A stretch of 64,000 nucleotides of DNA. Source: an uncultured Clostridia bacterium. Its GTDB lineage: Bacteria > Bacillota > Clostridia > Christensenellales > QALW01. The stretch is taken from the NCBI GenBank assembly GCA_934465535.1, contig CAKSKV010000004.1, positions 47,557-111,556 of the forward strand. Reading direction: 5' to 3'. Numbering within the stretch: the stretch's first letter is position 1; each line of letters begins with the position of its first letter. The notes under the pieces were generated by a model. That model was not told the origin of the DNA and did not search any database. It saw nothing but the letters and a program-made list of their open reading frames with translations. The position numbers were made by a program, and so were the translations under genes. Below are positions 51,494 through 59,442 of this stretch, piece by piece.

Positions 51494-51610
51494 TTTAAAA
51501 ATTACTTGCTGTTTTAGTTACTCAAGAGTGATGCTTAGGCAGCTTCGCAGCGTGCAGAGGTAGCGGGAAGCAGGATGGGTTCGCAGTATTATATGTGAGG
51601 AGAACGGTAT

Positions 51611-52108
51611 GTGGATGCAATTGAATGTATAAAGACAAGGCGCAGCGTTCGGCGCTATACCGATCAGCCGATTGACAAACAGGCAATACATCAAATTCTT
51701 GAAGCCGGCATCAGCGCTCCGTCCGGTAAAAACGGTCAGCCATGGAAATTCAAAGTTGTAACCGATAAAGAATTGATAAACAACATATCTGATTTATCGA
51801 TTCATGGTTCATGGATGAAAACGGCACCGCTGATTATTGTGATATTTCTTGATAACGCCTGTTCATATGACCGACTGAAAGATATTCAATCCTGTGGAGC
51901 GGTTATGCAAAATATGATGTTAACCGCACACTCTCTTGATATCGGAAGCTGTTGGATTGGCGAAATACTGCCTAAGTCAAAAGAAGTAAAGCAAGTTTTG
52001 AAACTTAATGATGAAAGCCTTGAACTCATGGGAATTGTACTATTCGGACATAAATCGAGCCGAATGATTGATCCGGGGCGAAAGAGAATTGAATCGTTTC
52101 TGTTGTAA
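51611..52108 (+). CDS. Nitroreductase-family FMN oxidoreductase
   Basis: The 165-residue protein is a typical nitroreductase: DAIECIKTRRSVRRY start, APSGKNGQPWKF (FMN-binding), AVMQNMMLTAHSLDIGSCWI and the ending GIVLFGHKS. These enzymes use FMN and NAD(P)H; some family members in RiPP and azole clusters oxidise or reduce building blocks. The start is GTG with GGAG eight bases before it. It is the first gene of the cluster, 12 bases before the ligase. A role in modifying the ACP-bound unit or the peptide is inferred from context only. Confidence 0.85.
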   Translation: MDAIECIKTRRSVRRYTDQPIDKQAIHQILEAGISAPSGKNGQPWKFKVVTDKELINNISDLSIHGSWMKTAPLIIVIFLDNACSYDRLKDIQSCGAVMQNMMLTAHSLDIGSCWIGEILPKSKEVKQVLKLNDESLELMGIVLFGHKSSRMIDPGRKRIESFLL

Positions 52109-52120
52109 CGGCGGTATGGT

Positions 52121-53461
52121 ATGAGCAGAATTGCTTTGATTGGCGAGAACTCTATTGAATATGTAAGTACACTGCTTGATATATGGAATTCTGGAGATTG
52201 CGCAGTATTGATAGACTGGCGGATACCGATTCAGACTGCAGTAGAAATGATGAATGAAGCCGAAGTGCATGTCTGTTACATCGAGAAAAAATATTACGGC
52301 AAAGTTTCCGGCGCGCGGTCTCAATGCATTACATTTATTCCTTTTGAGAAAAAGGCAACTGCCGCAGGGCATCTGCCGGAATCAGTATATGATAGGTTCA
52401 AACCAAACTACAGCAAAAACGAAGCGGTTGTTTTATACAGTTCCGGAACAACAGGAAAATCCAAAGGAATAATTCTTTCGCACTTTGCAATTAACACAAA
52501 TGCCGATGCAATCATTGACTATATGAAACCCAATGCGGGAGATTGTATTTATATCGCAAAAACATTCTCTCATTCATCAACACTTACAGGAGAATTGCTG
52601 GTATCGCTTAAAACTCAAACCAAGCTTGTAATCGCGCCAACGATTGTTCCTCCGAGATATATGCTGGGAAAGATAAGAGAATTCAATGTTACAATAATAT
52701 GTTTGAATCCGACATTACTTTCAATGCTTGCGAATGAAGTGCAACGAGACAAGTATGACATTCCTTCGCTCAGAACGATATATGTCAGCGGCTCCATCTT
52801 GAACAATACGACCTATGTAAAAGCTCATGACACATTTAGAGATATACCGGTTTACAATGTATACGGCTTGTCCGAAGCAGGGCCGAGAGTTGCAGCGCAG
52901 CGTGAAGGATGTTGCTCATCAAATTCAGTTGGAAGTCCGATTCTGGGCGTAGAAATAGTCATTGTCGATGAAAATGGAACACCGGTTACTGATGGGGAGC
53001 GCGGAACCGTTCATGTGACTACACCGAGTCAATTCTGCGGCTATATATCCGGACAAGTAAAGCAGCAGTCCATGTACAGGGATTGGCTGAATACCGGCGA
53101 CATCGGGTATATCAACGATAACGGTGAATTGCATATTACCGGTCGTGTTGATGATGTAATTGTTTTGGATGCACACAAAATTTATCCGTGCAAAATTGAA
53201 AATACTATCCTTGAATCGACTAATGTTTCTGAATGCGTCGTCGTAAAGGTTGAGTATAAGGATAACGAGTTTATTGGTTGCTTATATGTCGGGAATGATA
53301 TTTCAGAGCAAGAAATAAGGGACAAGCTAAAAAACAAGCTCCCAACCTACGAAATCCCGAGGCGCTTTATACGATGCAATACAATTCCTCGAACATTAAA
53401 CGGCAAAATATCCAACGCAGATATAAGAGAGAAAATAGTAAATGCTATAGAAATGGAGTAA
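52121..53461 (+). CDS. Acyl-adenylating ligase (ANL superfamily, acyl-CoA/acyl-ACP ligase type)
   Basis: The 446-residue protein has the ANL motifs: VVLYSSGTTGKSKGI (phosphate loop), YNVYGLSEAGPR (A5), LNTGDIGYINDNGELHITGR (A7-A8) and the A10 Lys in IPRTLNGKIS. It activates a carboxylic acid with ATP and should transfer it to the phosphopantetheine of the acyl carrier protein encoded four bases downstream. It is shorter at the N-terminus than long-chain FadD proteins, like stand-alone ligases for aryl or acyl acids. It is the second gene of the cluster. The acid substrate cannot be predicted from the motifs. Confidence 0.88.
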   Translation: MSRIALIGENSIEYVSTLLDIWNSGDCAVLIDWRIPIQTAVEMMNEAEVHVCYIEKKYYGKVSGARSQCITFIPFEKKATAAGHLPESVYDRFKPNYSKNEAVVLYSSGTTGKSKGIILSHFAINTNADAIIDYMKPNAGDCIYIAKTFSHSSTLTGELLVSLKTQTKLVIAPTIVPPRYMLGKIREFNVTIICLNPTLLSMLANEVQRDKYDIPSLRTIYVSGSILNNTTYVKAHDTFRDIPVYNVYGLSEAGPRVAAQREGCCSSNSVGSPILGVEIVIVDENGTPVTDGERGTVHVTTPSQFCGYISGQVKQQSMYRDWLNTGDIGYINDNGELHITGRVDDVIVLDAHKIYPCKIENTILESTNVSECVVVKVEYKDNEFIGCLYVGNDISEQEIRDKLKNKLPTYEIPRRFIRCNTIPRTLNGKISNADIREKIVNAIEME

Positions 53462-53465
53462 AGAA

Positions 53466-53750
53466 ATGACAACAGAAGAGATAAAAACAGAAGTAATTGA
53501 TTTGATTTCCGAATTGTTCGGGGACAAGGGTTTTGACACCGACATCATTGAATATGCCGATTTAGTCGATGACATGGGCATGGATTCAATAACCTTCATT
53601 TCGATTGTCGTCGAGCTTGAGGTAAAGTTTGATATTACTGTGTCGGATGATATGTTGCTGATAGATAACTTCAAGAAAGTCGATGATATTGTAGCTGTTG
53701 TCGAAAATGAACTGGCGAAAGGAGCTGAAAACGGCGATGGCTGTAAATGA
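53466..53750 (+). CDS. Acyl carrier protein
   Basis: The 94-residue protein has the carrier fold and the phosphopantetheine attachment site DDMGMDSITFI (Ser41). It begins TTEEIKTEVIDLI. It overlaps the next gene by 14 bases and follows the ligase by four, so the three are translated together. Carrier proteins of this kind in clostridial Cys-rich peptide clusters are, from memory, covered by a TIGRFAM family (peptide maturation system acyl carrier-related protein). It probably holds an acyl group to be placed on the peptide or to be incorporated in its processing. Confidence 0.88.
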   Translation: MTTEEIKTEVIDLISELFGDKGFDTDIIEYADLVDDMGMDSITFISIVVELEVKFDITVSDDMLLIDNFKKVDDIVAVVENELAKGAENGDGCK

Positions 53751-54978
53751 AGAAAAGCTTGTTAAGATGCTAAGATATGTATCTGAGTATAACGATTTTT
53801 ACAAGAACAGAATAAAAGAATACGGAATAACAAATCCGTTGGATATTACGCAATGGCCTGTTCTGACAAGGAAAGAGTTGCAAGAAAACCGGTATAATAT
53901 GTTCTCGGATGGGTATAAGTCAAAGTATTTTAATCAGCAGCTCCGCAGACAGTCATCATCCGGTTCATCCGGAATGCCGGTTAACGTCTATTGGGATTAC
54001 AAAGACTGGTATGCATCAAATATGTCATTATGGCGCAAAAGGTGGCAGTGGTATGGTATTAAGCCGGGCGACAAATATGTTATGTTTACATTGAATGCAT
54101 TCAATGTAAAAGTGAACGGCGAGACTGTCTACTATATCAAAAAACCCGAGAATGTTCTGTCGGTCAATGTTTCTTTGATTCAAAATGAAGAGCAGTACAA
54201 AAATCTTGTTGATATCATGAACGATTTTAATCCTGCGTGGCTATATATTCAGCCTTTTGTACTTAATAAACTGATTCAAATCTACAAGAAATATGATTTG
54301 AAAAAGCCGACTGCTCTTAGATATATTGAATCCGTTGGTGAATTGCTATCATCAGATTTAAGAAGGCGGGCAATTGAATTCTTTGATGTTGCATTTGCCA
54401 ATATGTATGGCTCAGAAGAAATGAACGGTATTGCGTATGAGTGTCCAGAATACCATATGCAGGTGCTTAATGATAACATATATATTGAGGTTCAGAATAA
54501 TAATGGCATTAGTCTAAGCGGAGACGGTGAGGCGATTATAACTAATTTGAATAATTTTGCTATGCCACTTATACGGTATAATCAATGCGATTGTATTGTT
54601 GTAGATAATTCTCAACCATATTCATGTGTAAATAACAGAAACATTATTTGTCATATCAACGGAAGATCTTCTGATTGTATTGCACTGGGTGATAAAGAAA
54701 TCAACAGCTATTTTTTAGTTGAAATACTATCAGAAACAAATAATCATTATAATGGTATAATTGATTTTTATCGTTATGTGTATAAAAAATCTCAAAGAAA
54801 AATTGAATGTATGATAAATACAAAGAAAACTGAGTGGTATAGCAATATTAAAAAAACTTTGGAGGACATCTTTATAAAACAAGTCTTGCCTGATACCGAT
54901 ATTAGTTTTGAGGTCAAATTGGACAAAGAGGCTTTGCTTTATGGAGAGAAACCTCAAATACTAACAATAGTTGATTAA
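53737..54978 (+). CDS. PaaK/CapK-like adenylate-forming protein
   Basis: The 413-residue protein fits the phenylacetate-CoA ligase/CapK family: WPVLTRKELQENRYNM at the start, the phosphate loop RRQSSSGSSGMPVNVYWDY, YGSEEMNGIAYECP and the later ANLIRYNQCD-type section. It differs from the FadD-type ligase before it, so the cluster holds two different adenylating enzymes. It may activate a second acid, or load or transfer the ACP-bound group. I placed the start at the ATG 53737; AAAGGAG is 12 bases upstream and an in-frame start at 53698 lies inside ACP. An 86-base gap follows before the radical SAM gene. Confidence 0.8.
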   Translation: MAVNEEKLVKMLRYVSEYNDFYKNRIKEYGITNPLDITQWPVLTRKELQENRYNMFSDGYKSKYFNQQLRRQSSSGSSGMPVNVYWDYKDWYASNMSLWRKRWQWYGIKPGDKYVMFTLNAFNVKVNGETVYYIKKPENVLSVNVSLIQNEEQYKNLVDIMNDFNPAWLYIQPFVLNKLIQIYKKYDLKKPTALRYIESVGELLSSDLRRRAIEFFDVAFANMYGSEEMNGIAYECPEYHMQVLNDNIYIEVQNNNGISLSGDGEAIITNLNNFAMPLIRYNQCDCIVVDNSQPYSCVNNRNIICHINGRSSDCIALGDKEINSYFLVEILSETNNHYNGIIDFYRYVYKKSQRKIECMINTKKTEWYSNIKKTLEDIFIKQVLPDTDISFEVKLDKEALLYGEKPQILTIVD

Positions 54979-55064
54979 TCAATTGATCAAATCTATTTCA
55001 ATTACTATTTAACGTACAATAAAATTGTATGTTAAAGATATAACTAAAACACAAGGAGAGTAGT

Positions 55065-56414
55065 ATGAGTGTCTTTGAAAATGATACCCCTGTTGTTAAG
55101 ACATTCGTGTACAAGAATAAATGTTATTTATATGATACATATAATAATCAGCTCTTTTCTGTACACAGTAGACTTTATTACGAAATTTGCAAAATGCAAA
55201 CAATAGGTATTTGTAAATATATGCATTTAAATTGTAATGATAATTACTATAAAGATGTGTTAACATTAATGAATAAGGGGTACTTACGCCATGGATTCAT
55301 TGACAAAGTCCAGCATCAGTCAACACCTTATATAGAGTATCTAACAGAGCGTTGTATGAGTCATTTAGTTCTTGAGGTAACAAATTCATGCAATTTTAAA
55401 TGTAGATATTGTCACCAAGCGAGTAATCAAACTATAAATAAAAAAGTAATGAACACAAATGTAGCATATCGCAGTATTGACTTGTTTTATGAACATTCAA
55501 AGGATGCGAATGATTTAGTATTGACCTTTTATGGCGGTGAGCCACTTATTAATTTCAATTTAATAAAAGAAATGGTTATGTATGCGAAAGATAAGTTCAA
55601 GACAAAAAGGGTTTCATTTAATATAACAACAAATGCATCCTTAATTGATGAGGAAATAATCGATTTTTTATATAGTAATGGCTTTTCAATTTTAATAAGT
55701 TTAGACGGAGATGAAGTGATTCAAAACAGTCATCGAAAGTTTCTAATAGATGGTGGAGATACTTTTGATATTGTATGGAATAATATTCTTAAAATTCGCG
55801 CCAAATATCCCTCGTTTTTCAACTCGAATGTAAGTTTCAATTCTGTAAGATTGCAAGACGAATCAAGAAGAAAAGTAGTAGAGTTTTTTAGAAAAAATGG
55901 TATATCTGATTCGTCAATTAGTATTCGTGATGCAGATATGGACGGCATTGATTATATATATTCGCCGTTGTTTATAGATGCCAATAATAGAGATGATGAC
56001 AGTATTAACAAAGATGATTTTTCTAACGTATTAAAGTTATATAACAACAAAAGTAAGATACCAAAGGTATGGCATCATAATGGACCTTGTATACCAGCAG
56101 TAAATCGTCTGTTTGTCAGCACGGAAGGAAAGTTTTATCCATGCGAAAAAGTAGAACAAGATGATGCGTGTTCCATTGGAGACTTAGCAACAGGTGTTGA
56201 TATTGACAAAGTGGTGCGAATCTTAAACATTGGCCAGATTACGAGTAATGATTGTCCGAATTGTTGGGCTTTAAGATTTTGCTCGATATGTGTGCATCGT
56301 TGCGTTGATAACGGGAGTTTATCGTACGATAAAAAAGTTAGATCTTGTAAAAAAACAAAAGAAGATGCAATAAGATTTTTTAAATATCTTATAGATAATA
56401 AACAGGTGAAGTAA
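55065..56414 (+). CDS. Radical SAM/SPASM Cys-rich peptide maturase (CcpM-like)
   Basis: The 449-residue protein has the radical SAM site EVTNSCNFKCRYCHQAS (Cys109, Cys113, Cys116), the GGEPLINF region, and a Cys-rich SPASM/twitch end (GPCIPAVNRLFVSTEGKFYPC, CPNCWALRFCSICVHRC) for auxiliary iron-sulfur clusters. An N-terminal part (about 1-85, YLYDTYNNQLFSV) resembles the peptide-recognition region of such maturases. It fits, from memory, the clostridial Cys-rich peptide maturase CcpM class. It should form thioether or C-C bonds on the Cys-rich precursor. AAGGAGAG lies before the ATG. Confidence 0.9.
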   Translation: MSVFENDTPVVKTFVYKNKCYLYDTYNNQLFSVHSRLYYEICKMQTIGICKYMHLNCNDNYYKDVLTLMNKGYLRHGFIDKVQHQSTPYIEYLTERCMSHLVLEVTNSCNFKCRYCHQASNQTINKKVMNTNVAYRSIDLFYEHSKDANDLVLTFYGGEPLINFNLIKEMVMYAKDKFKTKRVSFNITTNASLIDEEIIDFLYSNGFSILISLDGDEVIQNSHRKFLIDGGDTFDIVWNNILKIRAKYPSFFNSNVSFNSVRLQDESRRKVVEFFRKNGISDSSISIRDADMDGIDYIYSPLFIDANNRDDDSINKDDFSNVLKLYNNKSKIPKVWHHNGPCIPAVNRLFVSTEGKFYPCEKVEQDDACSIGDLATGVDIDKVVRILNIGQITSNDCPNCWALRFCSICVHRCVDNGSLSYDKKVRSCKKTKEDAIRFFKYLIDNKQVK

Positions 56415-56451
56415 ATAGTAAATATCTGTAATAAAGAAGGAAGGGATAGCT

Positions 56452-57330
56452 TTGCAAATGGAAAATATAGGTTTGCTAACTAATTCGATTACGGCTCGTA
56501 TGTTAATGTATCAAATTGATTATGTGTTAAACATACCTGTGAAAAATATCTATGTTTTATCTGAAAACCATAATAAAAGCGAAATATTTCCTACTAGCGG
56601 CGCAAAAGTAACTATATGTGACTCATATGATGAGTTCATACAAAAAAGTGAATTGATAATTACTTCAAACAAGCAAGAAACGTTAGCGCATATTGACAAC
56701 AGAAAACTTCTATTTATTGATAGCCCTTGGAATGGTTATGAAAATCATAGCATGAATGGTTGTTTAACTAAAAAGCTTAATTATTCGAATGCTCCTGTTG
56801 TTTTTATATTATCAATTGGCGATTTTACCGATCAATATCACATTGAAATACTTGTCAATAAAATCGTAGCCTCGAAAACAAAAAGAATAGCACAAATTTT
56901 TACCCCGGAAACAAAAGCATTACTAGATAGTATCGCTAAATCAAAAAACATAAATCCCAATTTAGTAAATGCATGCAATAATAATGATGGTGATGTAATT
57001 ATTATTTCTGCAAATAATATATCGAATGATTTAGAATTGATACAAATTATAAAAGAAATATCTCCGGATTACTTTATCTTATGTGTTGATTACTCATTTA
57101 ACGGATTAAATGAGGTTGAGTTATTCTTTTCAAATATTTGTAAAATAAATATTGTTGTCCAATCTCCCTATATTACAAATAAATTGTTGGAAGGAAAACA
57201 ATGGTCTGTTTATTGTAATGTAGAAAAATCCAATGTCTTCCATAATACATTGGAAAAAGATTTCGAAAACTACTTGGAATTACACATTATGCAGAAAATA
57301 TTCATGCCTAACAGTATTGGCTTTGTATAA
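56452..57330 (+). CDS. Peptide maturation accessory protein
   Basis: The 292-residue protein is AT-rich in codon use, soluble and has no catalytic motif I recognise. A Rossmann-like alternation of strands and helices (NIYVLSENHNKSEI, LLFIDSPWNGY, VVFILSIGDFT, DVIIISANN) is visible. Its place between the maturase and the precursor agrees with the unnamed accessory protein of clostridial CLI_3235 clusters (TIGR04066-type, from memory). It may be a recognition or scaffold protein. I take TTG 56452 as start (GAAGGAAGG seven bases upstream); ATG 56458 is an alternative. The stop codon lies inside the first inverted repeat. Confidence 0.6.
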   Translation: MQMENIGLLTNSITARMLMYQIDYVLNIPVKNIYVLSENHNKSEIFPTSGAKVTICDSYDEFIQKSELIITSNKQETLAHIDNRKLLFIDSPWNGYENHSMNGCLTKKLNYSNAPVVFILSIGDFTDQYHIEILVNKIVASKTKRIAQIFTPETKALLDSIAKSKNINPNLVNACNNNDGDVIIISANNISNDLELIQIIKEISPDYFILCVDYSFNGLNEVELFFSNICKINIVVQSPYITNKLLEGKQWSVYCNVEKSNVFHNTLEKDFENYLELHIMQKIFMPNSIGFV

Positions 57331-57356
57331 CATTTGAAAATTGAAAAGCGGAATAG
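57328..57356. repeat. 29-bp inverted repeat, left copy (IR-L)
   Basis: This copy begins TAACATTTGAAAATTG and ends GCGGAATAG. The exact reverse complement lies at 57582-57610. The two copies enclose 225 bases that contain only the precursor gene with its SD. The left copy includes the stop codon of the 56452 gene. Confidence 0.95.
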
Positions 57357-57373
57357 TGGAAGGAGGTGAAAAA

Positions 57374-57544
57374 ATGTTTTTGAAGTCTGATAACAACAAT
57401 GATTTTATAACAAGATCGTGTTGTTCTCCTACCTGCCAGTGTGGTACTTGTGGTGGTGTTTCAACTGCAGAATCAAAGGGGCGTAGCGGAGCTACTAGCA
57501 GTGGTGGAACCGTTGTTTCTGCCCAAAGCCCAACGTCTGCATAA
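57374..57544 (+). CDS. Cys-rich RiPP precursor peptide
   Basis: The 56-residue peptide has an excellent SD (GGAGGTG, seven bases before the ATG). A charged leader-like head MFLKSDNNNDFITRS is followed by CCSPTCQCGTCGG with five Cys (16, 17, 21, 23, 26) and then a Ser/Thr/Gly/Ala-rich tail (SGATSSGGTVVSAQS). The Cys-dense core next to a radical SAM/SPASM gene is typical of precursors for thioether peptides, here close to the CLI_3235 family. No conventional GG cleavage site for a C39 transporter is evident beyond CGTCGG. The gene stands between two perfect 29-bp inverted repeats. The tail may be the modified or acylated part. Confidence 0.85.
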   Translation: MFLKSDNNNDFITRSCCSPTCQCGTCGGVSTAESKGRSGATSSGGTVVSAQSPTSA

Positions 57545-57581
57545 GCAGACTAATAGCATTATGATAAGTATAGTTTATTAC

Positions 57582-57610
57582 CTATTCCGCTTTTCAATTT
57601 TCAAATGTTA
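57582..57610. repeat. 29-bp inverted repeat, right copy (IR-R)
   Basis: Perfect reverse complement of 57328-57356. It starts CTATTCCGC and ends CAAATGTTA. It lies between the precursor and the first exporter gene; no T-run follows, so it is not a simple terminator. Confidence 0.95.
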
Positions 57611-57636
57611 ATAATAAGTGAAAGCGTGGCGAAATA

Positions 57637-59442
57637 ATGAAGGATAAAATAAATCATTTCCTTAAAGCCGAATGGTTTTGCCTAAAACAGATTTTTAAAA
57701 CAGATTTTTTAAACGGCTTGGTTTTTTTAATTATTACTGGGATAAAATATGCAATTCCGCTTATCAGCGTGTGGTTATGGAAAATAATACTTGATGAATT
57801 GACCTTAATCTACCAAACAAAAGCAGCAAGCAATGATATATGGATATATCTCGGAATATATCTTGTGATTCAAATGTTTTCGTCTGTCATTGTTCAAGTG
57901 AACTCAGTTATTTACGCAAAAGTAAGGCGAAAAGCATCATATGAGCTTGACATGGCAATCATGCGGAAGATGGCGCAAATTGATTCCGCTTTCTTTGACG
58001 ATCCGGAAAACAAGGATGTAACAGAAGCGGCACGGACAAGCGAAGGATATATCGCACTTAATATGCCGTGGGCGATTGATACGATTATCCGGATCATTAC
58101 CTTTATTTCGGGTCTTGTTATGTTTCTTTCCTATGACTGGATTGTCGGGTTGATTTACATTGCAACCTATATTCCCGGTGCAATTGTCTCATATAAGCAC
58201 AAAGAAAAGGTCGACCAGTGGTCCATTGACAATATACCCGAAGCGAGAAAGAAAGACTACTACAAAATACTTTTAACCGGTAGTTTTGCCGCAAAAGATT
58301 TGCGTCTTTACAATCTTGCGGAGCATTTCAAACAGAAGTATAACGAATTATGGGACAAAATCAGAAGTGAGCGTGAAAAACTGTTTGCGAAAGGCTCAGT
58401 TGCCTCATTTTTGGCTTCACTCCTCACATACAGCGGTATTGTTGTGATTATTTTATTATCGGTTCGCTCGATTTTGCTTGGCAGCATGGCAATTGGTACG
58501 CTTGCGCTGTATATCGGATTGGCACAGACTTCGGGTGAGAATTTCGGAAATATTATTGACGACATCGCCTGCCAGATTGAAATTACCATTCCTCACGTTA
58601 TTTGTTATATTGACTTTTTGAAATATGAAAATGTAATAAAAGATGATGGAAAAGAACCTATCCCAATTAATCCGGAGATAGAATTCCGTGATGTATATTT
58701 TAAGTATCCCGGCAATGAAGAATATACTTTGAAAAACCTGAATTTCAAGATCAGCGGCGGTAAAAAAATCGCTCTTATAGGAGTTAACGGAGCCGGAAAA
58801 ACAACGATTATCAAGTTGTTGCTTCGCTTTTACGAGCCGGAATCGGGCGAAATACTGCTTGCCGGAAAAAATATCCGCAGCTATCCGCTTTGTGAAGTTC
58901 ATAAAATGTTCGGTGTATGTTTTCAGGATGTCAGTCATTATTCGCTTACGTTTCGTGAGAATATTGCAATATCAGATATTGGCAGGAAGGATGATACAGA
59001 TTCCGTCAAAGAGTCGGCAAAAGCATCCGGAGCCGATAAAATGATTGCTGATCTTGAGGAAGGTCTTGAAACCGATATGACAAGACAATTTAATGATAAA
59101 GGAGCGGAATTATCTGGCGGGCAGTGGCAAAAGGTAGCAATTTCACGAGCTTTTTTCCGGAAGTCGCAATTTATCATCCTTGATGAACCGTCGTCGGCGC
59201 TTGACCCGGAAGCGGAGGACTATATTTTCTCATCCTTCAAACGGCTATGCCGTGATAAAGGCGGTATACTTATTTCACACCGGCTTTCCGGCGTTATGAT
59301 GGTTGATGAAATCATACTGCTCGACAATGGTACAGTCATAGAATCTGGTACTCACACCGAACTGATAAACAAAAACGGCAAGTATGCGGAAATGTACCGT
59401 ATGCAGTCGGAAAAATATAAGGAAGGTGCCGAGAATGCATAA
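57637..59442 (+). CDS. ABC exporter, permease-ATPase fusion (RiPP export, subunit 1)
   Basis: The 601-residue protein has six membrane helices (about 20-300) and an ATPase domain with GVNGAGKTT, LSGGQWQKVAISRA and FIILDEPSSALD. It has no N-terminal C39 peptidase, so it does not cut the leader. The LSGGQWQ signature is common in exporters of clostridial bacteriocins. It forms a pair with the next gene, whose start it overlaps by eight bases. It should export the mature peptide and may give self-protection. Confidence 0.9.
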   Translation: MKDKINHFLKAEWFCLKQIFKTDFLNGLVFLIITGIKYAIPLISVWLWKIILDELTLIYQTKAASNDIWIYLGIYLVIQMFSSVIVQVNSVIYAKVRRKASYELDMAIMRKMAQIDSAFFDDPENKDVTEAARTSEGYIALNMPWAIDTIIRIITFISGLVMFLSYDWIVGLIYIATYIPGAIVSYKHKEKVDQWSIDNIPEARKKDYYKILLTGSFAAKDLRLYNLAEHFKQKYNELWDKIRSEREKLFAKGSVASFLASLLTYSGIVVIILLSVRSILLGSMAIGTLALYIGLAQTSGENFGNIIDDIACQIEITIPHVICYIDFLKYENVIKDDGKEPIPINPEIEFRDVYFKYPGNEEYTLKNLNFKISGGKKIALIGVNGAGKTTIIKLLLRFYEPESGEILLAGKNIRSYPLCEVHKMFGVCFQDVSHYSLTFRENIAISDIGRKDDTDSVKESAKASGADKMIADLEEGLETDMTRQFNDKGAELSGGQWQKVAISRAFFRKSQFIILDEPSSALDPEAEDYIFSSFKRLCRDKGGILISHRLSGVMMVDEIILLDNGTVIESGTHTELINKNGKYAEMYRMQSEKYKEGAENA

